Source: Epiperipatus broadwayi (Eukaryota; Onychophora; Udeonychophora; Euonychophora; Peripatidae). From it: a stretch of 64,000 nucleotides of DNA. Shown here one piece after another: positions 1 through 12,057 of this stretch. The position numbers and the translations under genes were made by a program. The notes below the pieces were generated by a model that was not told where the DNA came from, did not search any database, and was given only the letters and a program-made list of their open reading frames with translations. Where the stretch lies: assembly GCA_028023455.1 (NCBI GenBank), contig JAQFVV010012416.1, forward strand, positions 3,141,594 to 3,205,593. Reading direction: 5' to 3'. Numbering within the stretch: position 1 is the stretch's first letter; each line of letters starts with the position of its first letter.

Positions 1-79
1 TATACTCCACTTTAGTTTAAGGATGATTTATGTTTACCTAAATATTGGTGCATCCAGTGATATGGATCTAAAAGCAAAA

Positions 80-180
80 TCCTCCATTTTTATTAGAAAT
101 AAATTACCAAAAAGGGATTCAAACCTGGTACATGTGAAAAGGTTATAAGATGTAACTATGTCTAGGTTCAGATAATCTAG
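80..180 (-). repeat. tRNA-like SINE remnant
   Basis: On the minus strand, 115-125 reads GGTTTGAATCC, close to the RNA polymerase III B-box consensus GGTTCRANNCC. It is followed by a T-run and AT-rich sequence. Similar minus-strand B-box islands lie at 26.05, 32.6 and 45.4 kb, so this is probably a decayed tRNA-derived SINE. No intact A box is visible. The rest of 181-910 is AT-rich sequence in which I see no gene. Confidence 0.3.
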
Positions 181-914
181 TGGTGCCCTGCTAGACCATA
201 TTCACTTGTTATTTACTTAAATATACATTTGACATCAAACCAAGAGATGAAAGGGGATCAAATCTACTGTCTGTATACCTGAGAAGATATTTTATTGAGT
301 TACCAGTGTACTCACCCACTTGATACTATTTCCGGAGTTATAGTAGTTTGTTTTTAATCATTGTTTAGAATTTCTACTTGTTTACTGATGATACAAGGCC
401 TACCTAACTAGGGTTTGAAATAGGCCAGACACCTTAACTGACTAGTCTCCAGGCATTATTGTTTCTAATTATTGATATGATGATATCTTTAGAAATCTAA
501 TTATAGAAATATGTTTCATTTAATCCAATGTCCCTTAATATGATTGATAACTCAGTCTGATCTTTTGTTTAATAGCCACTACTCAGGTTAAATAATTCTT
601 TTCTTTTTGATATAAAATAAAATCTACAATTCTTTTTTGTTTATTAAGTTATAATATTTGAATATTTGAGATTTTAATAATATTTGGATTTTTGATACTT
701 GTATCGGATCTTTTGATCTACATTATTTATGTTACAATGACAATATGTTTGAGATAAGCATATATTCATTCTCATCATTTTAATATTTTTGTTCCATGAC
801 TATTATAGCTACTATCCAGGTATAAAATGGTAAAATGGTAATATTTATATTTGAATTCTTTTGAGCAATTATTTTATGTTACAATTAAATCTTTTGATCT
901 ACCTTTATTTATGT

Positions 915-916
915 TA

Positions 917-957
<41 letters not shown>
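915..957. repeat. (TA)n microsatellite
   Basis: An uninterrupted TA dinucleotide tract of about 40 bp directly abuts a LINE B fragment. Confidence 0.95.
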
Positions 958-959
<2 letters not shown>

Positions 960-1110
960 TAAACAGAATACTGGATGTAAGTTAATTTATGATAATAGCA
1001 AGGAAAGCAGTTTATTGTTTAAGGCTTGAACATGATTACTAGTAACAAGGGAATATACACATTAATGGAAAAATATGGCTGATTTAGTCTGCAGCTTATG
1101 TAAGGAATGT
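958..1110 (+). mobile_element. LINE B fragment, C-terminal region, sense
   Basis: The reading frame matches the 3' part of the LINE B copy at 24.3-25.1 kb: the stretch with YDNSKESSLLFK and the first cysteine of the knuckle. It stops near 1110, before the 3' end and its CATCA tail, and meets an antisense LINE B piece there. Several substitutions and stops mark it as dead. Confidence 0.8.
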
Positions 1111-1545
1111 ATCATATTTATTATATGAAAACACTGTTAATTTCTTTATCAATCCCTTTCCTTTCTTTGCTTCATTTATCATTTTTTTCTCCCATTCATC
1201 CAAGCAGTTTCCCTGATTACTTAATACAATTTCCAAATAGTTATACCTATTCACCACATGTATGATGATATCCCCCAATAAAAATTCTTTGTCTTCTCTT
1301 TCCCCAGTATTAATCATCATTACTTTTGATTTTTCTTCACTAAACTTAATCCCCATCTCTTTACCCACCCTTGTGCATGTCCTCAGCATAACTTTCATAT
1401 CTTTCCTTCTTTCTGCACACAAAAAGACATCATTTGAAAATAAAATACCCAATAATGTATATATTTTCTTGCCACCTATTAATGGTATTTCTATACCTCT
1501 TCATAATCTTTCTATTGCTCTCTCCATTTCAATAAATGCATATTT
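1111..1545 (-). mobile_element. LINE B fragment, RT palm and linker, antisense
   Basis: Minus-strand translation gives the RT region around the catalytic box followed by the segment ending in GLIKKLTVFSYNKYD, matching LINE B copies at 34-37 kb. The catalytic box reads FSNDVFLC where the copy at 36.3 kb has LADDVFLC, so one of the two catalytic aspartates is replaced by asparagine. One stop lies upstream of the box. The piece is oriented opposite to the adjacent sense fragment. Confidence 0.85.
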
Positions 1546-2190
1546 TAATATTCTGCCATCTATTGTGCATCACTGAAAACATATCAACATGATTAAAAAT
1601 TTGGCTTACCAACACTGTTAGTATGAACAAACAGCTGGAAAATTTTAAAATATTGCATTTTCATCAATATTCGATGTATACAAAATTTGAAGAAAATTAA
1701 TTTGATAAAAGTATGTTATAAATTGATTATAAGATTATAACCAAATAAACAAACAAATTAAAAAACAGAATTTACAAGTTACATAAAATAAAAAACCTTA
1801 TGAAAGACAGTGATTAGTTTTGTATTTTAGCTCAAAACTATAAGCTAAACAAGATTTAAAATATGTATATGTGAAACAAGTTTATTATTTTATTAATTCT
1901 CAATCCAAGTCACAAATTAAAGTCTTTCAAAAAGATAAGAATGGCCATCATATCTTTTCAAAAGTAACTTTATCTTGTGATTTGAATGACGGTTTATTAG
2001 TATTTAACATTGCTAATTGAATATTAAAGTATGGCGCTTGTATGAAGGATGATTACCATTTATCAGAATTACAGTTTGACAATGCACTAATAAAAAAATT
2101 TAGATTATTTACATTATTTTATTAATTGTAATGTTATTTATTTTTTCATATTTTAATTTAAAAATATGTATATATTAATTAATTGAAGAT
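1546..2190. other. AT-rich intergenic or intronic sequence
   Basis: No open frame, splice-bounded segment or recognisable repeat was found here. Confidence 0.5.
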
Positions 2191-2191
2191 T

Positions 2192-2510
2192 AATTTAAAA
2201 AAATAGCACTTTAACTGTAACTTCTTCTAAAATCAAAATAATCAAGTCTGAAGTCAGGAGTACTTTCACTTATCTCCTAATTCTATCTAGATTAAGAGAG
2301 GATTATTCGTGCTTAATCTATACTAAAATAAGTCAATGCGAAATAAAAATAAATTGAAAAAATAGCACTTGAATTTTAACTCCTTCCAAATTAAAAATAA
2401 TCAAGTCTGAAAGTCTTGAGTACTTTCATTTATCTCCTAATTCTATCTAGATTAAGAGAGGATTATTCATAATTAATCTATATAAAAATAAGTCAGTGTG
2501 AAATAAAATA
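2192..2510. repeat. Tandem duplication, unit about 159 bp
   Basis: Two consecutive units share ATAGCACTT, AATAATCAAGTCTGAA, a 30-bp block around CTCCTAATTCTATCTAG and AATAAGTCA in the same order, offset by 159 bp. They differ by scattered substitutions and small indels. No coding potential is seen. Confidence 0.85.
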
Positions 2511-3690
2511 AACCAACATATCAAATAAATGCAACAAAAAAAAATAATAATGAAAATACTCATCAAAAACTAAAAAGAAAAACAAACAGATGGAAATTAT
2601 TGATATGATGTTTTTAATTTTAATTAATTTTTTTTCTTTCAGAATTTTAATTTTGAATTAAAGGATTTCTTCTCTTTTTTGATTACTTCAAACCAATACT
2701 TAATTCTGACTTCCAAGAATATCATTGGTATTTTTTTTATCAACTAATAAGAGAGAGAAGGGAAAGCAAACATTTTTTAAACAAATAAATGGTGTTAAGA
2801 CTGAAATAATATTGAATTGAATTTTATTATTATTTATCAAAAGTAAAGATGTGTTTAAAGTGAGATGAAAGACGTACTGACAAAAAAAAAATTTGACAAA
2901 TATTGTTTGTTTACTCTTTTAAAATCACTCTTTTTTATTATTCGTCCTACTCAAATCATTTACCTGTTCTAATAAATCTGTTTTGATTAAATTTTACGGC
3001 TTTCTACAGTAATAAAGCTATTAACTCTAATATCTTTACTTATTTTTTTCAAGTTGAGTAGATGGACTTATTTCGCTTTTAGCTAAACATGTATTTATGA
3101 GAAGGATGGCAGAAAAAAAAACAATAATTTAGGAATTCATTTTACTTGAAGTGTAATTAGAATAAAAAATAACCCTTTGTCAGAAGGGAAATTGCTTATC
3201 AAATTCCCAGTAAATGCTGAGTATTTATTTGATATTTTCTAGACAGTTGATAAAAAATAAAAATGCAAAAGGAAGAAAGAAATTTATTAGTCGTTTCACC
3301 ATCAAAATATCTTTTATCTTTCACAATTTTCTCATTCTCGAATATATATAATTGACACAGACATATTTTATTTTGCACTAAATATATAAATATTTTCCAT
3401 TGATTTTTTTTTTTCTAAATAGAAGAGAAAAAAATGTAATACGTGGAAATAGTTTTGTATGAAGCAAGAATAAGGACAATTTTAAAAAGGCTAAGCTTTA
3501 GAGATGTAGATTTGAAGAAGAATGAAACAGATAAATTAGAAAGATAAGATCAAAAATGATAATACATTGAAAAAAATATAAGTTGTTTTTATTTATTTAA
3601 ATAAATTACAAAGGAAAGCAATAAATGGATAGGGAATTTTTGGTATTTGTTCATTATCCTGTCTACCAGGCTTGGAGCCAATTTTTTTTT
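2511..3690. other. AT-rich sequence without gene
   Basis: Poly-A/T runs and low-complexity AT sequence. I see no exon-like or repeat structure that I can support. Confidence 0.5.
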
Positions 3691-3697
3691 AAATATA

Positions 3698-4232
3698 CAG
3701 TTTCGGGGGCATACAATAAATATTACAACAAAATGGCTGACAAGAAGCCGATTGTATTTAATATTTACATTTTTTTTAATTATTTTTTAAAATTTTTTTT
3801 TTAGAAAAATTAATTATAATATATCCACTTTATTTACTTTTTTTATATGAAGTCACTTTATTAATATAAAAATAAAAAATATATAAGAAACATAAAGTGT
3901 CATAACATGCCCATTAATGCAGACTTCTCAGGAAGGCAGGATCCTATGCCTTAAGAAATACTTCACTGCATGCTGTTTTGTCAAAGAAAAATCTCAAACT
4001 TTCATTTTGCTTAAATGGTAGTGACAAAAATAATAATACTGAATGTAAACAAACTATGACAATGTTCAGAACATGTCATCATTTATATGTCATAATATAA
4101 ATAAATAAAAATACTGGAATAAAGCTTCTGAATAGACATTATAATCAACTTATTAACTTTTTTAACTTAGCAATTAACATATTTTTGGTTAAATAAAATT
4201 GAAAAAAAAATATGTATACGTCCCCGAAACTG
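3698..4232. mobile_element. Short TA-flanked inverted-repeat DNA element (MITE-like)
   Basis: The left end CAGTTTCGGGGGC at 3698 and the right end, reverse complement CAGTTTCGGGGAC, finishing at 4232 are each bordered by TA (3696-3697 and 4233-4234). A TA target duplication and ends beginning CAG fit Tc1/mariner-type elements. At 535 bp without a frame it would be non-autonomous. The flanking T-run and A-run extend the palindrome, so the exact ends are uncertain. Confidence 0.6.
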
Positions 4233-4451
4233 TATATTTAAAAAAAACTGCTGAGCTTAGTAAATGGGATAATGCAAAAGTACTGATTTTTTTAGCAGCT
4301 GAAGAATTATGAAAGATATGATAAAACACACTATTGAAAGCATGAGATAAATATATAGAATAATAAAAAAGTTGCTCTTAAAAAAAAAACAGTATGGAAG
4401 ATTCAAAAAATAGAGCGAGAGAAAATCTTGAAGGATGTGTGATCTGAATTA

Positions 4452-6460
4452 CACCTGGGTCTCATTTTATGTGGTAGATAGGTTTCACAGAAAACCCATA
4501 TTAAAAAAATCACACAAAAATAGACTTAACTTACCTTGAAAAATGGGGTATAGGGTCTGCAACTTTCATAATTCGCATAAAAGCAAAGCAACAAGGAAAA
4601 ATTACTTTAAAATTCGCATTAAAAAAATAAGGAAATAAAGTATGACTAATAAAAAATATCAAATATTTGAAAAAAATTGGTACAAGACAAACTTTTTTTA
4701 CTTTTTTTTTTATTAACTACAGTATTGAATTTGACATTTTTTCATACATATTTTAATCATTATCACTATTTGACGATATACGGTTCGTTTGTAAACTGGT
4801 AATAAATCAGATTTGTCAATGTGATGTGGTGTAGCTTCTCCTTGAATGAAGTCAAGAATCTCTCGGCAACTATGCCCAGAGAAACTTGTTAGCCACTTTA
4901 TTTTCCATTCCCCACTTTAATTTTTACCATATTCTGCTCCATCCCATTTACACAACTAGTGCCAATTTTAGTCTTGTGCTGTGTTAACAATTTCAAGAGT
5001 CACTTCATTATTGGCCAAGTGAGGTAAAACTCTGAAAGTTTTAATTGGTCAATTGACAAACTCTTTGATAGAAATATTTTCATCTTTTAATATATATTAA
5101 TTTTATTTCATTTTCAAAAAGTATTTTAATTATTTGTAATAAATGTGGTGGAAAGTAAACGAATGTTTTTTCAAAAATATATTTTTATTTGTATTTTATA
5201 AAAATATTCAAAAGCGGAAAAATCAAAAAAAATATTACGAGAAAATTACAAGCAATGCAAATGTCATTTATATCCCTCCCAGATTTACGTTGCGAATTTT
5301 TTAAGAATTTTTTAGTAAAATCTTAGCGTTTTTCTAAAAATAATTATATTTTCAGCATATTTTAACCAAAATACATTATAATATGTAGATAAATGCCAGA
5401 AAAATATTCTAAAACATTAATCTTTGTTTGAAATTCAAATAAACAGCTTGGGGCAATCTAAACTCTTGACAGGATGTCAAAATTATTGCTATTGCTGGTT
5501 TCTTTTTCAATTTACAATCGTGTAAAGTATACAATTTCTTAATAAAGCCTTACTACTTTCATAAAATAACTATATTTTCAGCAGATTTTATAAAAATAAT
5601 GTATAATATGTCTGAAAAATAAAAATAAAAACACTCTAAAACATATATTTTCATTTTCAGCAGTGAAAAAATATTTATCAGAATCATCAGCCAATAAGCA
5701 TCGAGAATGGATGGCCCAACCAATTAGCATTCGCCTTCTTCTTTTGTTAACTTAAAACATTCCTACTATTAATTTTTTACTTGTAAAATAATTCAAGAGA
5801 GGGCAGCATCTTATGGGACTTTTTCTAAATTTTCCAATGAGTAATAATACATCACCGTAGCTCAAAAAATGACCAATTTAGAGTGATCCAAAGCCACTGA
5901 TGCACCTGTGTGTTGAACCCCACTGAAGGGTTAATGATTTTCTGTTGACAACTGATTTTTACTACTGAAATAAATTTTAAATGTTCACATTTTGTTTCTA
6001 CATTAAAAAAATGAGATCGCAATCAAAACAAAAAGATTATACATTATCATTAGAAATATTATTTTCAGTTTATAAAATCAATAAAATCTTTGTTATTTAT
6101 TTTAAAAATCTACATTATTTATTTCTGTTATACCTAACAAAATACGTTTTAAAAGTTTAAAATTTTTGAATATTTATTGCGATATTTTTATATGTAAGTA
6201 TAAATCTATTATTATTATTTACTCATTAGTATAAGTAGGTTACTTATTCTAGATATAGCTTCAGGCCATATTCATGTTAGCTGCTAATATAACATCATAT
6301 TTTTGAAAAAAAAGTATTTCAATTCAAAATAAGTTATTAATAATTTAAATTTCTTGATATCTAATAAATATAGTGAAATATGAAAAATATTAAGAAGAAA
6401 CATGAATCACATAACTTCAAAATCGCATTAAAATAATCCGCATAAAACGAGACCCAGCTG
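4452..6460. mobile_element. TA-flanked DNA transposon remnant, about 2.0 kb
   Basis: The left terminus CACCTGGGTCTCATTTTATG and the right terminus, whose reverse complement is CAGCTGGGTCTCGTTTTATG, are inverted repeats bordered by TA on both sides. The sub-terminal sequence contains repeated CGCATAAAA and CGCATTAAAA motifs at both ends. This architecture suggests a Tc1/mariner-superfamily member, possibly pogo/Tigger-like. No transposase frame survives in its 2,009 bp. It was later hit by a LINE B insertion, so it predates that copy. Confidence 0.65.
4816..4975 (-). mobile_element. LINE B 3' end fragment
   Basis: The minus strand carries the LINE B 3' terminus: sequence matching the end of the 24.3-25.25 kb copy, then the stretch with GAGATTCTTGACTTCATT, then a reduced CATCA tail at about 4816-4826. 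It lies inside the 4452-6460 DNA element. Confidence 0.8.
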
Positions 6461-6469
6461 TATTATGTA

Positions 6470-8110
6470 AAATTTACATTTTGCCATGTAACTAAAAATG
6501 ATAATTTGTGAGAAAATGTAAGTCCTGAGTTTAGATCAGGATTAGGATCAAACTAAAACAGAAGTAGATTAAGTTTCATCACAATACAGAAATATATTAG
6601 CAACAAGTGTAATTAATACCTTAGAAATTTCCAATATAAAAATAAGATTAAAGGAATATTATGCACAAAGATGTTCAATAAATAATAAGAAAAAAGGTGA
6701 AAGTGATTATATTTTTACTAGAATATTTACATTATATATGAAGAGTAAAGATTGTTTTTCAAAATATTTGATTTAAACACGTTTTTAATTGTTACTAAAG
6801 CTACAATATAATAGCAATTCATCCTCAAGTTATATAATTAGTTTATTTTATAACTCTTTGCTTTACCTGACCAATGTAATTCAAAAAAACTCTTCTTAGA
6901 TTAACTATTATTAAAACAGGCAAAACTAAAGCATAAGAAATGGTGATCATGTGGTGCTTAGATTAACTGAATAAAAGTGTTAAATGTGTAATGTGATTTC
7001 AAGTGCTTTAATATCCTATAGTCTTATAAGCAATTTATCATATGATTAATTTAATCACTTTAATTTTTGCATTATTTCAAATATTATATTTTCTAATAGT
7101 ATTTAAAATAATTAATGTTTCATAATTAACAATTTTAAAATTAACCTGTAATGGCTACAATACAGTTTTATAGCATCATGGTTGCAAGGGATAAAATTAT
7201 ACCATTTAATATAAAAGTATTATTTTAGGGTATAATTATGTTTCCAAAAGAGCATTTAAAAGAAGTAAAACAAAAATAATTTTACACTGATTAATTTTTT
7301 TTACCTCAAGTTCTTTTGACATCTACTTTACTGTCAATGCTATTATTCTAAAATACAGATATGACATTAATTTTTGATAATGCTTTTAAAAAATCCAAGC
7401 ACTAAATTTTCTTATACGTGCTTAAAATTTTCATCTCAAATGAGTTGACAACTAAAATATTTAATATTTGCAAAAAATTTGTCACTGACAAGTGTCTTAT
7501 TTTTTTGCTAGAATGTGTTTGAAAACTTTATGCAGCAATACTGCACAAAAAAGTAATACCGCACAAAAAAAGCAATACCGCACAAAATTTCCATAGGCCT
7601 GGAAATTGAGTTTATTTAAATGCAGTCAAGTATCATAATAAATTAAATTTGAGTTTTATTATTTTAAGAATATTATAATATTTATACAAAAAAGTTTAAT
7701 CAAAATAACTATAGATGACAAAAAAATGAATAAACGATATTACTTCAAGTGTAGATTATGAGCAATAAAATAAAAACATATTTAGGAAGATACTGCGATA
7801 GACACCTGTTCAATGTAAAAAATATAAAATTAGAGCATTTGAAAATTGATAGTGGTACAATTTACCACTAGTAGTCATTGCAGATTAATAAAGTTAATAT
7901 CATTTATATTATAAAATAATTTTTTTGTTTAAAAAAAAAAGTGGAAGATGTCTCTCTAGTTCTGTTTTCTGAACTAATTTTCATAGCTCACAAATTTAAT
8001 CATAGAAAACAAGTATATTTTAATTACAATTTTAATCAATAGATGAAATTTTCTGTATTTTAAAAAAATAGAAATTCAATAATAGCAAAGATGAATATAT
8101 GCATGAAGAT
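6470..8110. other. AT-rich sequence without gene
   Basis: A piece resembling the end of repeat family G (AACAGGCAAAACT and GTGATCATGTGGTGCTTA, about 6914-6962) is visible. Around 7545-7585 a short AATACYGCACAAAA motif is repeated three times. Nothing else is recognisable. Confidence 0.45.
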
Positions 8111-8124
8111 GGTAACTTCAATGG

Positions 8125-8276
8125 TTATATAAAGAGCTCACAAATAAGCTCTTAACAAGCTTTGCAGAATATCCCTAACCTCAAACCGGTTTCTGCTACT
8201 GGCTTCCTCAGTAAGGTGCTAGGATATTCAAACATTAGATTAAATTCAGTCATATGACATCTGACTTGATTTTTTT
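8125..8276 (+). repeat. Repeat family F, short retroposed copy
   Basis: This 152-bp insertion is flanked by the 13-bp direct repeat GTAACTTCAATGG (8112-8124 and 8277-8289). The body shares CTGCTACTGGCTTCCTCAGT and AGGTGCTAGGATATTCAA with the palindromic copies at 41.4 and 51.9 kb and ends in the same GACTTGATTTTTTT tail. The TSD and T-rich end indicate retroposition. Confidence 0.8.
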
Positions 8277-8389
8277 GTAACTTCAATGGACACTATTAAT
8301 GGATTTAGCATGTCAAAAATGTTCAAAAAGGCAAGTAATTTATGTTTTGGTTGTTATTCAAAATTATAATATATAAATACATCATGTTA

Positions 8390-8855
8390 ACATTTACAGT
8401 AGCAAACTCTCTGTACAGTAATGCCACCTAGTACAAGACTTAATACACAATGGATACAAGAAGGTTTGTGAATAAATCCCTATCTAGTGCCTACTCATCC
8501 AATATCTCCAGACTAGTTTCTAGCTTGTGGCTTTCATCAGTGAGGAGCCTTAAATCTGAGAGCATTGCATCTAGATCTTATAATGCAATGCAACTCTTCA
8601 GCAGCCATTTTTTACCTATTTAGTTAACTATAAAGCTATGACCCCAAGATAAAAACACAATAATGTTTTCAATCCAAATTCATTCACTTGGATAATCATA
8701 TAGATCTGAACCCAGTTCAGTATCTATACACTTTGGTGTCCTTGGTTTAAAAAAACCCCACAGTCACCATTATTCTATGGGCTGAATTGATATAAAAGAA
8801 TTAAAACATCACATGCTCACTATTTCCTATGCTTACACAAGTTGTAAATAGCTTC
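8390..8855 (+). repeat. Repeat family G copy 1
   Basis: This is a single-orientation copy of a family seen again at 31.5, 40.6, 42.6 and 43.9 kb. Diagnostic blocks in order are GTAGCAAACTCTCTGTACAG, CCCTATCTAGTGCCTACTCA, GACTAGTTTCTAGCTTGTGG and CATCAGTGAGGAGCC. There is no coding frame. It is likely a SINE or a non-autonomous retroelement. Confidence 0.75.
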
Positions 8856-9151
8856 TGTTTAGTTTATTTTTGTACATAATTTGAGATAAAAATTCAACTG
8901 TAGCACTATAATTTGCCTTATCAGTCTTTATTTTTAGTAGTAAAATTATAATAACATTTATCATTTTTTATTATCCATAATATTTTAAAAAGTATGTTTA
9001 AAATTATTTCGTATATTTTTAAATATATATATAAATTGTGATAAAAAAATTTTATTTTTCTGCAAAGACATGCAACCAGATCATGCCATAAAAAGTGCAT
9101 GATTAGTGTAAAAAATGTTTTCAACAAATCATGGCAATAAAAGTTCACATC

Positions 9152-9257
9152 GTCAAGCATTGTTAGCCGAGAGGTCATCACAGCTGCCTTGCAAGCAAGT
9201 AGTTGGTTGCAGACAGTTGTGGGTTCGCCTCCCGGCTGATGCTATGACATATGAAAA
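9152..9257 (+). repeat. tRNA-derived SINE (family H)
   Basis: The head contains an exact polymerase III A box, TAGCCGAGAGG (consensus TRGYNNARNGG), and a near-perfect B box, GGTTCGCCTCC, 50-odd bases later. The anticodon-loop-like stretch is CTTGCAA. It ends in GACATATG plus an A-run. Direct repeats AAAAGTTCACATC (9139-9151) and AAAAGTTCACACC (9258-9270) flank it. The second copy is at 14366-14463. An extended variable region and the A tail argue against a functional tRNA gene. Confidence 0.85.
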
Positions 9258-9560
9258 AAAAGTTCACACCAGAAGAGATTTGTTATTCAAATTTAAATAA
9301 GATAATAAAAATATTCAAGTTATTATTTTGTTAATAAATGAAAGAAGGTTATTTTCTTTTCCACTTTGTTATTTATTTGATAAAACAAAAAAGTAAAATT
9401 ATGTTATTGTTATAAAAACTATTTTTCTTTCTTTTTCATACTGCTAACTGAGTTATTATACATCTCTGAATAATATGATGTATTTAGAATATTTGTTTTG
9501 GTTCCTGTATATAGACGTTTTGAGATTAACTCATTGCTTGAAAGGATGACTTTTTTTTAA

Positions 9561-9682
9561 CCAAGCAGAAATTTATTTCTAAATATTTTTAAAGCATTAT
9601 AGATAGTCATTATTGGTAAGATGTCAGATATGTTTGTCAATCAGATTCAAATAAATATTTAGAAATAAATCTCTGGCTGATT
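9561..9682. repeat. Small inverted repeat, arms about 30 bp
   Basis: The left arm around AGAAATTTATTTCTAAATA and the right arm around TATTTAGAAATAAATCTCT are reverse complements with a loop of about 60 bp. It could be a small MITE; no clear TSD was found. Confidence 0.5.
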
Positions 9683-9689
9683 ATAAAAT

Positions 9690-10195
9690 TCATGCTTTTT
9701 AGCAAAGATATTGTAGGCAAACTTCCTGATATATGAAGGAAAAGAAAGTTAAAGGGGTATATTTTTAAATTTAAAAATGTATTGTCATTTTCTAACACTA
9801 GAGGGCTATTCAATTATATTTAAACAATTGAAGTAAGATAATCACAAAACAATACATATAAATATTTAGCACTGTAAATTATTATTTAATATTAGAATTT
9901 AAATCAGCATTGGCAAGATTAAAATTGGATTCCATAAATGCCAGATATATATCAAGTTTAAAAACAGAAATAAATTTATGATTTTTTTAAAAAATACATC
10001 CCTTCTAGCAAAAGCATTGTAGACAATCCTCTTGATATATAAAGTAGGAAGAAGATAAACAGATATCTTTTTCACTTTAAAAATAGATTATCATTTGCTG
10101 TTATTAGAGGACTATTCAATTATATTTATACTGTTGCAATGAATTAATCTCAAAACAATCTTTATAAATATTTAGCACTATAATTAATTATATAT
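9690..10195. repeat. Diverged direct duplication, offset about 308 bp
   Basis: The blocks GCAAAGATATTGTAGGCAAA ... AGAGGGCTATTCAATTATAT ... AATATTTAGCACT recur about 308 bp later as GCAAAAGCATTGTAGACAAT ... AGAGGACTATTCAATTATAT ... AATATTTAGCACT. The two units are clearly homologous but well diverged. No function is apparent. Confidence 0.65.
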
Positions 10196-11810
10196 ATATG
10201 TCTAAATATACATGCCTTTACCCTGCTTAGTGAAGAAAATTGGTCCCCTAAAAACTCATCTTTAAGCAAGACTATTGAATAAAGAACAAGTTAAAGTGTA
10301 TTTCTATGGAAAAGAATTTTGTTGTTTACTTCAGCTAAAAATTACATTATAATCTGTAAAAAGAACTTAACTTAATATGTATATGGTAATTAAAAACTCA
10401 AATAAGATAACTATGCTATATTCAGTACATAATTAAAGTATACATACACTTAAAAATACAGTGTACATGTTATTATCATTACAATATATTCTATTTCTCT
10501 TTTTTCAGTTTTATGATCATTTACATGCTTAATTAATCAATAGATGTCAGATAGTAGAATTTATCAAGTGCCAATATGTTGTTACCTTATCCATATTCTC
10601 AGACTAACTTTTGTCTTATAGCCTTTACCAATGATAAATTTTGGGTGTAAATCAGTGCACATGAATTTTTGGGTCTAGTGCATTTTTCTTTCAGCAGTCA
10701 TACTATCAAGTTATCAGCCTGAATTTTAAATATATGTTGATTTTTAAATCCAACCCAACATTTTCCCACAGTTATATAGACTTAACACCACTTCCAGTAT
10801 CTATATATTTGATATTTTCAGTTTTTACTAACTGACAAGCTTACAAAATACATTTCAGTAACAAATTTTGTCATACTCCAGTTCTGCCACCTAGTTTAAG
10901 ATTAAATAACTAAAAAGCATTACCATCTGGATTGATTACTCAAGTTTACACTATGTGACAGAACCGAAGTGGAAGACAAAACTTTTGTAGGGAAAAGGAA
11001 TAAATACCTGAAGTCATGTGACTTTTTGTGGTTTATTTTAACTTATAATAAAGATATATTACTGATATATGTATTCTTTATTATTATATATTGTTTTCCA
11101 GCTTAATAACATTCATTATGAGTTTTCTACCAAGTCATTATTTTTTAACCAAAAGTCTATCATATTTCCTCTGTGGGTTTATGTTTAAAGGATTCACATA
11201 TTTCTAACCATAATAAAGGTATACATTCTTCACATTAGATATGGGATTTTATTTGGAGATATATTAAAATTTTCAAATAAACTGGATAGAAAATGTACTG
11301 ACTTAACTGATTTAATATGAATGTAATTCAAAATCTTTCTTTTTAGAGAAATTACTTCATTAATGCATCGTTAAAAAATGTACCATTTTGGAGTACATCA
11401 TGGCAATGAATTAGTATAAATTTCCATGTTTTATCATAATTATGATATGAAGAGTTTATGTAGACGAGTGATTCTATAATTTAGTTTTCATTTTTGTTCC
11501 TAGATGGCAGAAGTAACTAAAAGATGAGAAAGCTTTAAAGTACAAGTGGCATCTTTTGAATTTTGGCAGGTATTGCTTATCTTGTATTAGTAGAGCATAA
11601 AGATAAAGTTTTAAAAATGTATTGATTAATTAAAACTCAATATAGTATTGAAAATATTTTTTTAGGTTTGTTATTAAAAATATGCTTATAGAAATATTGA
11701 AACATGTGGTAGAATATAAAAAAATATTTTTACATTATTCTAGTAAACTGTAAAAATAAGTTTATATATATATCACATAATCATTTCATTGTAATAAAAA
11801 AGACTAATAT
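10196..11810. other. AT-rich sequence with a decayed family G copy
   Basis: Between about 10540 and 10990 a degenerate relative of family G is suggested by blocks like CAGACTAACTTTTGTCTTATAG, GCCACCTAGTTTAAGA and GGATTGATTACTC. The rest is featureless AT-rich sequence. Confidence 0.35.
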
Positions 11811-11820
11811 TGCCACTAGA

Positions 11821-12057
11821 GTGGTACAGCACAGATATCAATACAACAGAACTAAAAGTAAGACAGAAGAGGGCTCAATATTTGTTGAGCATAAAAGAAC
11901 TGCTGGCCACACCTTCCAACCAACAACTGCCAAGATGATCTGCACTGAAAGAAATGATGCCAAAAGCAAGGTCAAAAAAGCCTGCTGTATATCAAGCAAC
12001 CCCACAGCTATAAACAGAAAAGCTTGCTTCTGCATTTTCAAAAAATGGATGCTATAG
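11821..12057 (+). mobile_element. Possible Penelope-like element C-terminal relic
   Basis: An open frame of 78 codons in sequence richer in G+C than its surroundings contains VEHKRTAGH, then TERNDAKSKVKKA, then NPTAINRK. The order H-x-x-x-x-GH, a short RN motif, K-x-K-x-A and a terminal INR resembles the GIY-YIG region at the end of many Penelope-like retroelements. That is a motif impression only; the RT domain is absent and the assignment is tentative. Confidence 0.3.

Noticed and set aside
9160-9240. A functional tRNA gene
   Set aside because: A and B boxes are good, but the A tail, flanking TSD, second copy and poor variable region mark a SINE.
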